64,000 nucleotides of DNA from Ahaetulla prasina (GCF_028640845.1 NC_080542.1:129044580-129108579); one strand, 5' to 3'. Shown: positions 50,253 through 61,921, numbered from the stretch's first letter. Notes: generated by a model from the letters alone, not told the origin. Numbers and translations are program-made.

Positions 50253-50584
50253 TTATGATGGTGAACCTATGGCACGTGTGCCAGAGGTAGCTTGCAGCGC
50301 TCTCTCTGATAGCACACAAGCTGTTGCCCTATTTCAGCTTCTCTGAGCACATGCATAGGTGCCTCCCGCCAGTCAGCTGGTCTTCGGGTCTCTGCCACGC
50401 ATGCATGGGAGGTGGGGAGCTTGCGGGGGCCTGTACACACATGCACGGGGTGGGGAATATGGAGGGGTGCATGTGCATGCATGGTGGGCACGGTACATGC
50501 ATGGGGCATGCACACGCATTGGATTTTGGGGGTTCAGGCGTGCATATTTTGGGCACTTGGTCCGGAAAAGGTTAGCCATCACTG
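50253..50584. mobile_element. hAT MITE with 8-bp duplication at a CR1 end
   Basis: ttatgatggtgaacctatgg … ggttagccatcactg, 332 bp, flanked by ttctatgt at 50245-50252 and 50585-50592. The duplicated bases are the CR1 tail. The left end has lost the CAG. Confidence 0.88.
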
Positions 50585-50809
50585 TTCTATGTTGTAAACC
50601 CACCATTTCCCTTTGCTAACTGTCTCTCTCCCTTAATGCTGTATTGTGTCCATAAACTTGTTGATGCCTGAGGCTGTTATCCAATCCATGTCAATTTTGA
50701 GGCCTGATATGAAGAGATAAATTTTCTGAATATTTTTATAACTAGCTTGTTACAATAAATAGCAAAATGCATTGAAAAGAGGAGTAAGTATCAACCTTGC
50801 CATCTCCTT

Positions 50810-51600
50810 AATATGGTAGACCTCAATTTATGACCACAGTGGAGCCCCAAATTTCCAGGGCTAAGCAAGATCATTATTAAGTAATTTGTGTCTCATTTTA
50901 CAACTTTTTTGCCACAGTTGTTAAGTGAATCACTGCAGTTGTTAAGTGAATCCTGGATTGTTAAATGAATCTGGCTCCCCCTATTTACTTTGCTTCCCAG
51001 CCAGTTGGGAAGATTACAAATGGTGATCACATGATCCCAGAAAAGTGCAATTCTCATAAATATATGCCTGTTGTCAACCGCCTGAATTTTGATCATGTGA
51101 CCATGCAAATAATGCAACTGTCATATATGTGAAAACAGTCATAAGTCACTTTACAAGTACTGTTGTAACCTCAAATGGTCACTAAACAGATAGTTGTACA
51201 TCAAGAACTACCTGTATTTGCAACGGTTTGCTTAGTGACCGTTCAAAGTTACAATGGCAGTGAAAAAGTAACTTATGACCATTTTTCACACTTATGACCA
51301 TTGCAGCATCCCCATGGTCATGATTAACATCCGGATGCTTGACAACTGACTCATGTTTATGACAGTTGCAGTGTCCTGGGGGTCATGTGATCCCCTTTTG
51401 CAACCTTCTGACAAGCAAAATAAATGGGGAAGCCAGATTCACTTAACAACCATGTGACTAAATTAATAACTGCAGCGATTCACTTAACAAATGTGTCAAG
51501 AAAAGTTGTAAAAAGGGGAAAAAGTCATTTAACAAATTTCTCACTTAGCAATATAAATTTTGGCTTTATTTGTGGTCATAAGACAAAGACTATCTGCATT
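50810..51600 (+). mobile_element. Two MITE family B copies in tandem
   Basis: First copy about 50817-51213 (gacctcaatttatgacca … gaactacctgta, with an inverted internal order), second about 51218-51600 (gcttagtgaccgttcaaagt … gacaaagactatctgc). The pair meet within a few bases. Confidence 0.75.
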
Positions 51601-52056
51601 TTCTTTAGACATTCTTTAGCTAAGAAATGCTTTATTTCTCATTTTGGATACAAAAGGGGCACATCCAAAGATGGAAAAGCAATTGGTTAAATTCTGCAAA
51701 TAGCTAGAGCTCAGAGCCATGCCTTCCTCCATTTCTTTTGTACTACTAAAATAGTAATCTTGATTTGAATTGGAGGAGCCGGTTAAGCCATCAAATCTTA
51801 TGCTTATTTCAAGGACACAATCTTTTTTTTTTAAAGTTTTTTATTTTTTTTAAACAAACAAACATACAAATAAACAATACATTCTTAATCATTCAGTGTT
51901 TTATCTGAGTACATATTTTGTGTCTTCTACTCCCTCTTCCATAATTTTCATATTATATTTCTATCATACCTTTATATTTTCATTTAGATTGTTACATCAT
52001 TCTTCCCAGTTTTCTTATGTTTATATTAATTCATCAATTATCTAAATTTATATATA

Positions 52057-53130
52057 TATTCAAAAAGAAACCCCCACTAAAATCCAAGACACAGAACAAG
52101 AAGCCCTCCTCCCATATATAAAAGGCACCACAGACAGAATCAGCAAGATCCTCCACAAACACAACATCAAGACAGCATTCTGCACAAACTGAAAAATATC
52201 CACCATCCTAAGAAACCCCAAAGATAAAATTGAGTTAGAAAATCAAGGAGTATATGAAATCCCATGCACCGCTTGCCCCACCACATACATCGGACAAACC
52301 AACAGAAGAATAAGTGCACGCATTGAAGAACATAAGAACTCAGTCAAAAAAGAGGAACCAACTTCTTCCCTGGTCCAACACCTTAAAGCCACAGGACATG
52401 ATATCGACTTTAAAAATACCAGAACTATCGCCCAAACTGAACACTTTAACAACAGAATAATCAGAGAAGCCATTGAGATAGAAAAACGCCCACACAGCAT
52501 GAATAAACAAGATGATACCTCACGCCTACCAGCCATTTGGAAACCCGCCCTTATTGACAAACAAGTCCCTAACATGAGGAATGACACCAGACCCACACTC
52601 ACGAGGTCCACATAGGATGTCACCACCACACATCCACCCAAAAAGCAGACCCAAATCCACACTGATGATGAAGCACGACCAAGGACCAGAAGCCAGACCG
52701 CAGTTGCATCATTAGCCATTTCAAACCTCTCCAATCCATACATGCAGCAGACTGACACCCACTATGAAGATGTAGCACGACCACGACCACGAAGCCAAAC
52801 AAAAACAATGCAGCTCACCAGCTCAAATCCCCCTGCAACTCAAACTAATCTGAGCACAACCAAGGACACACTCCCAGCCAATCAGAGCACAAAAAAAACC
52901 CCATCCAATCAGAGCACAGCCAAGCTCCCACCCAATCAGTTCAAACCCCCTCTAGCAGTTAAAAGAAAGAAACAGCTGCGATCACACATTGCTCCCAGAA
53001 GCACGAAGCTGAAGCCTGAAGATGACAAATGAGACTTCGTCGAAACGTTGCCAAGACACTTCCAATTTTACGTGGGAGAAAATCCGAATAACCAAAGACC
53101 TACATACAAATACCCGCGAAAATCTCAGAA
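52057..53130 (+). pseudogene. Penelope-like element B1 with GIY-YIG domain
   Basis: Frame from 52057: RISKILHKHNIKTAFCTN, stop (TGA near 52189), GVYEIPCTACPTTYIGQTNRR (about 52250-52310), RARIEEHKNS-like and HFNNRIIREAIEIEKRPHSM; another stop near 52614. Then the terminal unit with the CCAAT array and a hammerhead-like core at 53016-53049 in which the cleavage-site C is T and stem II has a mismatch. Ends in (TA)n. Confidence 0.85.
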
Positions 53131-53149
53131 TATATATATATATATATAT

Positions 53150-53325
53150 ATTTGTTTTCTGAGGTTTTCACGGGTGTTTGTATATAGGTCTTTGGTTGTT
53201 CGGGTTGTTCCCAGAAGCACGAAGCTGAAGCCTGAAGATGACGAATGAGACTTCGTCGAAACGTCGCCAAGACACTTCCAATTTTACGCGGGAGAAAACC
53301 CGAACAACCAAAGACCTATATATAT
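53150..53325 (+). mobile_element. Penelope-like fragments B2: inverted terminus and a second ribozyme-bearing piece
   Basis: 53150-53205 is the outer end in minus orientation (gttttctgaggttttcacgg … tttggttgttcggg); 53206-53325 is a plus piece from ttcccagaagcacgaagctg to aaccaaagacctatata. Confidence 0.8.
53218..53282 (+). ncRNA. Hammerhead-ribozyme-like motif, intact core
   Basis: CTGAAGA at 53232-53238, stem II GACGAA (53240-53245) with TTCGTC (53252-53257), GAAA at 53258-53261, GTC at 53263-53265. Identical to the core at 8323. Confidence 0.6.
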
Positions 53326-53330
53326 ATATA

Positions 53331-54556
53331 TATATTTCGATGAAGTCTCATTCGTCATCTTCAGGCTTCAGCTTCGTGCTTCTGGGAGCAATGTGTGATT
53401 GCAGCTGTTTCTTCCTTTTTAACTGCTAGTGGGGGTTTGAACTGATTGGGTGGGAGCTTGGCTGTGCTCTGATTGGATGGGGGTTTTTTTGTGCTCTGAT
53501 TGGCTGGGGGTATGTCCTGTTTGGGTGGGGGCTTGGTTGTGCTCAGATTAGTCTGAGTTGCAGGGGGATTTGAGCTGGTGAGCTGCACTGCTGCTGTTTG
53601 GCTTCGTGTTCGTGGTCGTGCTACATCGTCATAGTGGGTGTCTGTCTGCTGCATGTATGGATTGGAGGGGTTTGAAATGGCTAATGTTGCAGCTGCGGTC
53701 TGGCTTCTGGTCCTTGGTTGTGCTTCCTGATCAGTGTGGGTTTGGGTCTGCTTTCTGGGTGGAAGTGTGGTGGTGACATCCTGTGTGGACCTCATGAGTG
53801 TGGGTCTGGTGTCATTCCTCGTGTTGAGGACTCGTTTGTCAATAAGGGCGGGTTTCCAAATGGCTGGTAGGCGGGAGGTATCATCTCGTTTGTTCATGCT
53901 GTGTGGGCGTTTTTCTATCTCGATGGCTTCTCTGATTATTCTGTTGTTAAAGTGTTCAGTTTTGGCGATAGTTCTGGTCTTTTTAAAGTCAATATCGTGT
54001 CCTGTGGCTTTAAGGTGTTGGACCAGGGAAGAAGTTGGTTCCTCTTTTTTGACTGAGTTCTTGTGTTCTTCAATGCGTGCACTTATTCTTCTGTTGGTTT
54101 GTCCGATGTATGGTGGGGCAGGCAGTGCATGGGATTTCATATACTCCTTGATTTTCTAACTCAATTTTGTCTTTGGGGTTTCTTAGGATGGTGGATATTT
54201 TTTGGTTTGTGCAGAATGCTGTCTTGATGTTATGTTTGTGGAGGATCTTGCTGATTTTGTCTGTGGTGCCTTTTATATATGGGAGGAGGGCTGTGCCGTT
54301 TTCTTGTTCTCTGTCTTGGGTTTTAGTGGGGGGTTCTTTTTGGATTAGTTTGGTAATCTTATTTCTCTGGAATCCATTGGATGTTAGTACGTTTGTGAGA
54401 GTGTGTAGTTCGGTTTTTCGGTGTTGTTCGTCAGCTAAGCATTTTGTTCTAGAGATGAGTGTCTTGGCTACGGAGTTGATCTGTGCTGGGTGGTGGTGTG
54501 AGAGTGCGTGCAGATAGCGGTTTGTGTGTGTTTTCTTCTGGTAGATGGTGTGTCCT
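53331..54556 (-). pseudogene. Penelope-like element B3: best-preserved GIY-YIG and tail frame
   Basis: The minus frame from 54140 gives YIGQTNRRISARIEEHKNSV, the rest of the endonuclease and the tail to …[10 protein letters not shown] and TGA near 53361, 259 residues uninterrupted. A 2-base deletion near 54115 breaks it from the upstream RT-thumb part (54167-54556). The ribozyme motif is cut off at about 53335 (…tttcgatgaagtctcattcg). Confidence 0.85.
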
Positions 54557-54614
54557 AAGACCTACATACAAACATACAAAGACCTACATACAAACACCTG
54601 CGAAAACCTCAGAA

Positions 54615-54640
<26 letters not shown>
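54557..54640 (+). mobile_element. Penelope-like outer termini, duplicated
   Basis: aagacctacatacaaacata then a second aagacctacatacaaacacc running into cctcagaaaacaaatatat. Confidence 0.75.
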
Positions 54641-54650
<10 letters not shown>

Positions 54651-55238
54651 TTCTGAGGTTTTCACGGGTGTTTGTATATAGGTCTTTGGTTGTTCGGGTT
54701 TTCTCCCGTGTAAAATTGGAAGTGTCTTGGCGACGTTTCGACGAAGTCTCATTCGTCATCTTCAGGCTTCAGCTTCGTGCTTCTGGGAGCAATGTGTGAT
54801 TGCAGCTGTTTCTTCCTTTTTAACTGCTAGTGGGGGTTTGAACTGATTGGGTGGGAGCTTGGCTTTGCTCTGATTGGATGGGGTTTTTTTTGTGCTCTGA
54901 TTGGCTGGGGGTGTGTCCTGTTTGGGTGAGGGCTTGGTTGTGCTCAGATTAGTCTGAGTTGCAGGGGCATTTGAGCTGGTGAGCTGCATTGCTGTTGTTT
55001 GGCTTCGTGTTTGTGGTCGTGCTACATCGTCATAGTGGGTGTCTGTCTGCTGTATGTATGGATTGGAGGGGTTTGAAATGGCTAATATTGCAGCTGCGGT
55101 CTGGCTTCTGGTCCTTGGTCATGCTTCCTGATCAGTGTGGGTTTGGGTCTGCTTTCTGGGTGGATGTGTGGTGGTGACATCCTGTGTGGACCTCCTGAGT
55201 GTGGGTCTGGTGTCATTCCTCGTGTTAGGGACTCGTTT
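54641..55238 (-). mobile_element. Penelope-like fragment B4
   Basis: Minus-orientation terminal unit with the tail frame MQLTSSNAPATQTNLST … HEAEA (54762-54989) and an intact hammerhead-like core. Truncated at 55238 (…actcgtttgtc). Confidence 0.83.
54718..54780 (-). ncRNA. Hammerhead-ribozyme-like motif, intact core
   Basis: On the minus strand CTGAAGA is at 54765-54759, followed by the same stem II, GAAA and ACGTC ending at 54732. Third intact core in the window. Confidence 0.6.
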
Positions 55239-55534
55239 GTCACACATTGCTCCCAGAAGCACAAAGCTGAAGCCTGAAGATGACGAATGAGACTTCGTCG
55301 AAATGTCGCCAAGACACTTCCAATTTTACGTGGGAGAAAACCCGAATAACCAAAGACCTACATACAAACACCCGCAAAAACCTCAGAAAACATATATATG
55401 TTAGGGACTCGTTTGTCACACATTGCTCCCAGAAGCACGAAGCTGAAGCCTGAAGATGATGAATGAGACTTCGTCAAAACATCGCCAAGACACTTCCAAT
55501 TTTACGCGGGAGAAAACTCGAATAACCAAAGACC

Positions 55535-55545
<11 letters not shown>
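55239..55545 (+). mobile_element. Penelope-like fragments B5 and B6
   Basis: Two short plus pieces, both starting at cacacattgctcccagaagc (55240 and 55418). Their hammerhead-like cores (55274-55307 and about 55451-55485) carry substitutions (GAAAT GTC; CAAAAC ATC). Both follow the string ttagggactcgtttgt, so the second junction copies the first. Confidence 0.8.

Positions 55546-55602
<57 letters not shown>
55546..55602. repeat. (TA)n tract at the end of the Penelope-like cluster
   Basis: TA dinucleotides separating Penelope-like DNA from the resumed L1. Confidence 0.97.
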
Positions 55603-55611
<9 letters not shown>

Positions 55612-56203
55612 TCTCTAACCATTGATATAATTGCCCCCATACTTTTAAAATACTCCGAGTCTTCCTTTTCTTTAATTACCAATGTTAATCTATTCATTTC
55701 TGCACATTCCAATATTTTCTAAATTACTTCTCCCTCTAAAGAGATTTTATCTGCTTTCCAATTTTGCACAAATACAATTCTCGCTGCAGTTACGATATGT
55801 ATAATCAAATAAATATTCTCTTTACTATATTTCTCTGGTAAGATACCCAATAGGAACAGTTCAGGTTTTAAATCAATACTTTGTTGTATCATTTCCTCTA
55901 GCCATGTTCTAATTTTAATCTAGTAGTTCTTCGCTTCTGGACATGTCCACCACATATGATAATATAATCCTGGTATTTGATGGCATTTCCAGCATTTAGC
56001 TGATTTATCTTTAAACATTTTTGCCAATTTTTCAGGTGCCATGTGCCATCTATAGAACATTTTGTATTGGTTTTCTTTATATGCTATGGACATGGTTAAT
56101 TTATAATTTCTTTCCCATATTTGCTGCCATTTGTCTAACTCAATTGTGTATCCAAAATTCTTAGCCCATGCTATCATTGTTTCTTTTTCAGGGACACAAT
56201 CTT

Positions 56204-57309
56204 AACAGAGGGCTATTCGACCTTTTCTTGATTATATTAGTGAAGACCTCCAACTCCGAATTCCATTGCTTCCACACGCTTGAGGATGATGCACACTTAT
56301 CAGTAACAGAATTTCAAGAATTACATGCAAGAATTACATGCAAGAATTAAAATTATTGTAACAGTGTCATTTGAAAGCCAGTTTTGCCTAGTGCAATTAA
56401 GGGGTAGGGCAATTAATTTTCTCAAAGGACCACAAGAAAACTGGGACTGTTGTGGAGATCTGTCACTGCTGCGCCGCCCCATCACCACCCTGTCATTGCC
56501 CCGTTTCCATCATCCCTCTACCCTCCTGCAGGGGTCAGACAGGGACACTCAAAGGACCAGATGCCTCAGGTTTGGTCTAGCAATTAAGACACCAGGCTAG
56601 AAAACAGGAGACTATGAATTCCCCATCTTAGACATGGAAGTGGATAACTTTAAGCTGGTCACGCTGTCCCAGCCCAACCCAACTAATTGTGGAGAAAATA
56701 GGAGGAGGAAAAAATATTAGTTATGACCACAACCTTGAGTTATTTACAAAAAATTGTGTTATTTACAAAAAATCATAAAAGGTAGGATAAAAATAAATAT
56801 ATAAATGAAATGAAAAAGACAAACATATGTTAACTTTATCATTGTATTAATTTTATTGTCTTTATCATGGAAAAAATTGTTTCTGCTCTCTTTAAAATAA
56901 TGCTGGCAAATAACAGGATTATTTTGATGTCCATTTTGCCCTGCTCAGATGTATAAACAGAGAACAAAAGAATAGCCTAAAGGCAGACATTTTCCAATGA
57001 GTGTATCATGGCTCTGCAAGTTCAGGCAGCTCTAGTGATTCTAATGCCAAGAAAAAAATAGGTTACTGTTTTTGTTTCAAAGCCATATTATAAAATATTC
57101 AATTCATAGAAGCCATAGTGTCACATCACAACCTATAGATAATATTTCTTGCTGTCAATGTAGGATCTTCAGCAAAGTAGATATTTCTGCATTATTTTGT
57201 AGTTATTGGTACCAGATTCATTATGCAAATGAAAAGACCTGATTTGCTAAATCTCTGATGATTGGGGGAAAAAGATGTTTTATTAAACATAGTGGGACTT
57301 AATTCTTGA
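56204..57309. other. Upstream flank, nothing recognised
   Basis: No repeat or exon named. acatgcaagaattacatgcaagaatt near 56,320 is a small tandem repeat. Confidence 0.4.
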
Positions 57310-58080
57310 TAAAGATAGACCACTGTGAGATGGGCAATACCACCACTAGATATATTTGCAATTGGCTGACCAATTGCACTCAGTGTGTAGCTCTCAATGG
57401 AACTACATCTGCAAGGAGAGAAGCATGCAGTGGGGTATCTCAAGGTTCTGTCTTGGGACTAGTGCTTTTCAACATCTTCATAAATGATCTAGATGAGAGG
57501 ATAGAAGGGATACTCATCAACTTTGCAAATGGTGCCAAGCTGGGATAAATCGTGAATACTTTGGAAGTGGAATGGGACAACTTGCCACAGCCAACTTGCC
57601 AGAGTCAACTCACTGTGGGACAACTCAACATAGGCAACTCATCATTGGACAACTTACTGTGGGACAATTCAACAGTTTATTTTTATTATTTAAAATAATT
57701 TTAAAAATATTTTAATTTTTGTCATTTACTTTTCATTTTGTCCCTCCTCTATCCATTCTTCCTTTAATGATTCTATTTCACTATTTCTTCAATTATCATT
57801 CTAGCTCTTGCCTGCAGCAAGTTGTCCTATGGGTGAGTTGGGCATGGCGAGTTGTCTCACAGTGAGTTGACTGCAGCAATTGGCCATGGTGAACTGGCGA
57901 TGGCGAGTTCGCTGTTGCAAATTGTCATAGACCCCTTTGGAAGATAGATTCAAGATTCAGCAGGATCTTAATAGACTTGAGCATTGGGCCCTATCAAATA
58001 AGATGTGTGGAATAAGCACCCAGCAGCAAAGAACAATTGGCCACGACAGTGGCATGCAATTTTAGTATTCATAAGAGGCA
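57310..58080 (+). pseudogene. CR1 LINE RT fragment, interrupted
   Basis: Frame 57306-57548 reads VSQGSVLGLVLFNIFINDLD then ERIEGILINFANGAKLG, the CR1 YADD-type region with ADD mutated to ANG. Resumes after 57943 (aagatagattcaagattcag) and fades at about 58080. Confidence 0.85.
57568..57934. mobile_element. Candidate Mutator-like MITE with 9-bp duplication
   Basis: 367 bp, flanked by ctttggaag at 57559-57567 and 57935-57943. The ends are about 33-bp imperfect inverted repeats sharing GACAA.TTGC.ACAGC.AACT and GCC. Internal gggacaactca and ggcgagttg motifs recur. A 9-bp duplication with long terminal repeats is the Mutator pattern; no transposase inside. Confidence 0.6.
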
Positions 58081-58083
58081 TAG

Positions 58084-58230
58084 AAATAGCACTTATATAC
58101 TGCTCCACAGTGCTTTACAGCCCTCTCTAACTGGTTTACAGTCAGCATATTGCCTCCAACAATCTGGGTCCTCATTTTACTGACCTTGGAAGGATGGAAA
58201 GCTGAGTCAACCTTGAGCCTAGTGAGATAG

Positions 58231-58307
<77 letters not shown>

Positions 58308-58550
58308 TGATAGATAGAGCAATAGCAATAGCACTTAGACTTACATACTGCTCCACAGTGCTTTACAGCCCTCTCTAAGCGGTTTACAGAGTCAGCCTCT
58401 TTCCCCCAACAATCTGGGTCCTCCTTTTACTGACCTTGGAAGGATGGAAGGCTGAGTCAACCTTGAGCTGATCAGAATCAAATTGCTGGCAGTGAGCAGT
58501 GAATTAGCCCTGCGGTGCTATTCTAACCATTGTACCACCATAGCTCTGCA
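58084..58550 (-). mobile_element. Two type 2 SINEs separated by (GATA)n(GACA)n
   Basis: First copy 58084-58225, truncated; then GATA units (58226-58262) and GACA units (58263-58305); then a second, fuller copy 58318-58546. The microsatellite probably grew from the SINE tail. Confidence 0.85.
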
Positions 58551-58560
58551 TGCAGTAGCT

Positions 58561-59544
58561 GGACAATGATTTTGAAAACTGGTGGCCTTTTAGGATTGTT
58601 CTTAAATTTCCTGGTTGAAGGTTAATACTAAGATCTTTAATTGCCATCCAAGACTGTTGGTCTTGCCTGGCTTAATTTCAATCTTTTGTCCCATCTTGTT
58701 ACTGTTATATTTTACTTGATCTAAAATTTGGGAGAACTCAGCAACCTGTCTATGTATGCCAATTTGAGCGAAGGGGACTTGTCATCCACAGATTTTTGAC
58801 TAAGAGCAGTCATTGCTTTGTACATCTGTGGCAGTTTAGCTCTGAGAAGTCGCTGACGTCATCTGAAAATGACTGGAGTAACAGACTGGCACAGGATAAT
58901 CTCTTAGCATAAAAATGCCTCTTAGTCTCATTTCTCTTATTTCTAGACTGAAAGGCACAAACTTAATTACTCATCTGAGAGCAGGGCTTTACTGAGGCAG
59001 TCTTCAGTCTGAGTTTGCAGCCTTAAATGGTAAGCCTTGCTCAGGGCTGTAGTGAGAGGTGGAGGGAAGACTCCCCCGCCCCTCCAGCACATTGCAACAG
59101 ACATTTGGAGAACAAATACAGCAGAAGTCATTTCTCTCTACAGTGGTATGAATCCAGTGCATTAGGTAAAATTTCCCTACATTTGCCAGAGCAAGACTAT
59201 GGAATCTCTCCAGTTTTTCTTTGCAGAAGATCTAAAGGGTGATTGATGACTTTGCTAATACGGTAAATCTTGAATTTCTCTGCTCTGCATTAGCAACCAG
59301 GTCATTTCTTCTTCTTCTTGTGAGTCAAAATGATTAAAAAACCCTTCCATTTTGCAACTGAACCAAATACATTCTTCAGCCCTGATGATGTAATCCATCA
59401 TTTTGCAGGCTCCTGTCCTAAAAAAAAAAAAGCAAAGGAAATCAGTATTTTGATCCCTTTAATTTTAAAATAAAGAAGTAATATTGGCCCATTCTTGTGC
59501 TAGAAATGAGCTTCAGAGTTGGGAGAGAAAACTAGCAGATGTCC
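58561..59544. other. Upstream flank, nothing recognised
   Basis: No named repeat or exon. Confidence 0.4.
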
Positions 59545-59655
59545 CAAAGGTGCTTTTTCAAGAGGCAACTGGATTTTTTTGAAGTCCAAGAAAGTCCAGC
59601 TGTCTCTTGAAAAAAGTACCTTTGGGACAATCATGACCTGAATGACTGATAATCT
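59545..59655. mobile_element. Inverted pair of second-family Penelope-like ends
   Basis: cccaaaggtgctttttcaag (minus) meets gaaagtccagctgtctcttg … tacctttgggacaatcatga (plus) around 59,585. Confidence 0.6.
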
Positions 59656-59849
59656 CCATAAAAAATAGCAGGTGCTTTTTAAAATAGCTGCACTTACCCC
59701 TCAAGTGAAGGACAGAGCGGCTGAAAGCTATTGTTCTTTTAAAGAACACAAAACAACATTGTTGCTTGTGTACAGATGGACTTCTTTACTTTTCTTATTT
59801 CTAGAAAATGAAAGGATTGGTGACTTGGAAGTGTGTCTATCTCTTTAAT

Positions 59850-60025
59850 TTAGAACAATCTTTTTCAAACTTGGCAACTTTAAGTTACTGGGTGGGGAAT
59901 TCTGGGAGTCCACACATCTCCAGTTACTTTTGAAAAAGCAACTTTGGGACAACCTTGACCTGAATGCCTGAGAATCTCCATAGAAACACATCTCAAAGTC
60001 TTCAAGTTTGAAAAACGCTGATTTT
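59850..60025. mobile_element. hAT MITE family A interrupted by a Penelope-like end
   Basis: tttttcaaacttggcaactt at the left and gtcttcaagtttgaaaaacg at the right frame the MITE; 59918-59985 (ttttgaaaaagcaactttgg … ctgagaatctccatag) is second-family Penelope-like sequence. Confidence 0.65.
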
Positions 60026-60144
60026 AAAACATGCAGGTAAAGAAGGCCCAAACACTCTGATAAATCACATTTTTTATTCCAGAAAATTTAAGATACCCGG
60101 CACCCCTCCCACCTAGCTACTTTCACATTGAAAAGTAAAATGGA

Positions 60145-60612
60145 TAACAACAACAACAACAATAGAGTTGGAAGAGACCTTGGAGGTCTTCTAGTCCAAC
60201 CCCCTGCCCAGCCAGGAAACCCTACACTACTTCAGACAAATGGTTATCCAACATCTTCTTAAAAATTTCCAGTGTTGGAGCATTCACAACTTCTGCAGGC
60301 AAGTTATTCCACTGGTTAATTGTTCTAACTGTCAGGAAATTTCTCCTTAGTTCTAAGTTGCTTCTTTCCTTGATCAGTTTCCACCCATTGCTTCTTGTTC
60401 TGCCCTCAGGTGCTTTGGAGAACAGCCCGACTCCCTCTTCTTTGTGGCAACCCCTGAGATATTGGAACATTGCTATCATGTTTCCCCTAGTCCTTCTTTT
60501 TATTAAACTAGGCATACCCAGTTCCTGCAATCGTTCTTCATATATTTTATCCTCCAGTTCCCTAATCATCTTTGTTGCTGTTCTCCGTACTCTTTCTAGA
60601 CCCTCAACTCTA
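60145..60612 (-). pseudogene. CR1 LINE 3' end
   Basis: Minus frame MIRELEDKIYEERLQELGMP, SLIKRRTRGNMIAMFQYLRG and CHKEEGVGLFSKAPEGRTRS, one of the best CR1 frames in the window (115 residues, 60222-60569). The aacaacaacaacaac tract at 60150 is its tail. Confidence 0.9.
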
Positions 60613-60635
60613 GGATCATCTCATAGGACTACCAA

Positions 60636-60990
60636 TAGTCCTTGAGTTATACCCATTCATTTAGTGACCATTTCAAATTACAAAGTCTTCATGCTTCCAA
60701 CCACTGCAGCCTCCCTACAGTCATGTGATCAATATTTGGATATGCGTTAACCAGCCTATACTTATGATGGCTGCAGTGTCTCAAGGTCATGGGATTGCCA
60801 TTTGTGCTCTCAGCAAAGCCAGTGGGGGAAGCTGGATTCATTTAATGACTGTGTGATTCAAACAATGTCAGTGATGCACTCAACATCTGTGGCAAACAAG
60901 TCATAAAATCAGGCATGACTTTAATAACTGCTTTGCTCAGCAACAGCAATATTGGTCTCAATTAGTCATAAATTAAGGACCACCTGTGCT
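60636..60990 (+). mobile_element. MITE family B
   Basis: aatagtccttgagttatacc … taaattaaggaccacctgtg. Confidence 0.7.
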
Positions 60991-61920
60991 TAATCTCAAC
61001 AAACAATTATCTGCTTTAAAAAAAATGTGTTTTTTTTTTGCAAGAACTGCCTAAGTTTCCTAAATTATTCTGGTAGATTGTTTAATCAATGCTGTGATTA
61101 AATACCTATAAAAATATTTGTACCCATGGCTGTTGATTTTGCTACAGTCAAGCATTAAGTACGGAGCTCTGTAAGTACGCAAATGGTGTCAAACAAAGGC
61201 AAGTCTGCACATGGTGTAGGAAGGTTCTTGTGGTGAACATTTTCTTTTTTACTGAATAGCAGGAAGCATCTGTACCTCTCATTATACCTGCTGAAGTTGT
61301 TACTTCCTGCGTATCATTTTGTACACATCTGCAAAAAATCTCTGCATTGTTCTATTGCTAAATCCAGCCTTAGAATCACATCAAAGCCCATTTGTGGCTT
61401 TTTGTTGTCCTAAAGACTGGAACATTTCTGAAAATTGTCCAAATATCTTGATTATATCATTATTCTTGGAATATAACAAATGCATAGGACACTGAATTAA
61501 GATTCTTTCTCAGATCTCAGTTTACCCATGTGGATATTTGAATGAGTCCGTCTTCCTTCTCTTTCTTAGCCCCATCTGATTAAAAGAGAAACTTAACTTC
61601 TGTGAATTTCCACTATGCCGTATTGAAATCTGGATCAATAGTACATATGATGGGAACACGTTTTTTGCTAGATTTTTTTTTTCTGGAAATCACTGATTAT
61701 TATTATTATTATTATTATTTTGGTAACATGAACATGAGCCCAATAATGTCCTCTTAAGAAATGTTCTGTCAAGGAAACAGAATGTGAATGATTAGGCAAT
61801 ACTTTTACTGAGAAATATCCCATGGAGTTATTGCCAGATACATATGTAAACTGTACGGTTTGTTTGTTTGCCATTTTTTAAATTTTATATTTATTTTGGG
61901 TTGGTTTTTAAAAAAATGTT
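60991..61920. other. Upstream flank, only an (ATT)n run recognised
   Basis: The ATT repeat is at about 61692-61720. Confidence 0.4.
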
Positions 61921-61921
61921 T

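Larger units (their letters stand above)
51813..56203 (-). pseudogene. 5'-truncated L1 LINE with 12-bp duplication, split by Penelope-like cluster
   Basis: ggacacaatctt stands at 51813-51824 and 56192-56203. The T-run next to the left copy is the poly(A) tail, so the L1 reads on the minus strand. At 55920-56177 it encodes the C-terminal L1 ORF2 block: MFYRWHMAPEKLAKMF, CWKCHQIPG, YYHMWWTCPEAKNY (zinc-knuckle-like CWKC). 5'-truncated to about 840 bp. Penelope-like DNA inserted at about 52057. Confidence 0.93.
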
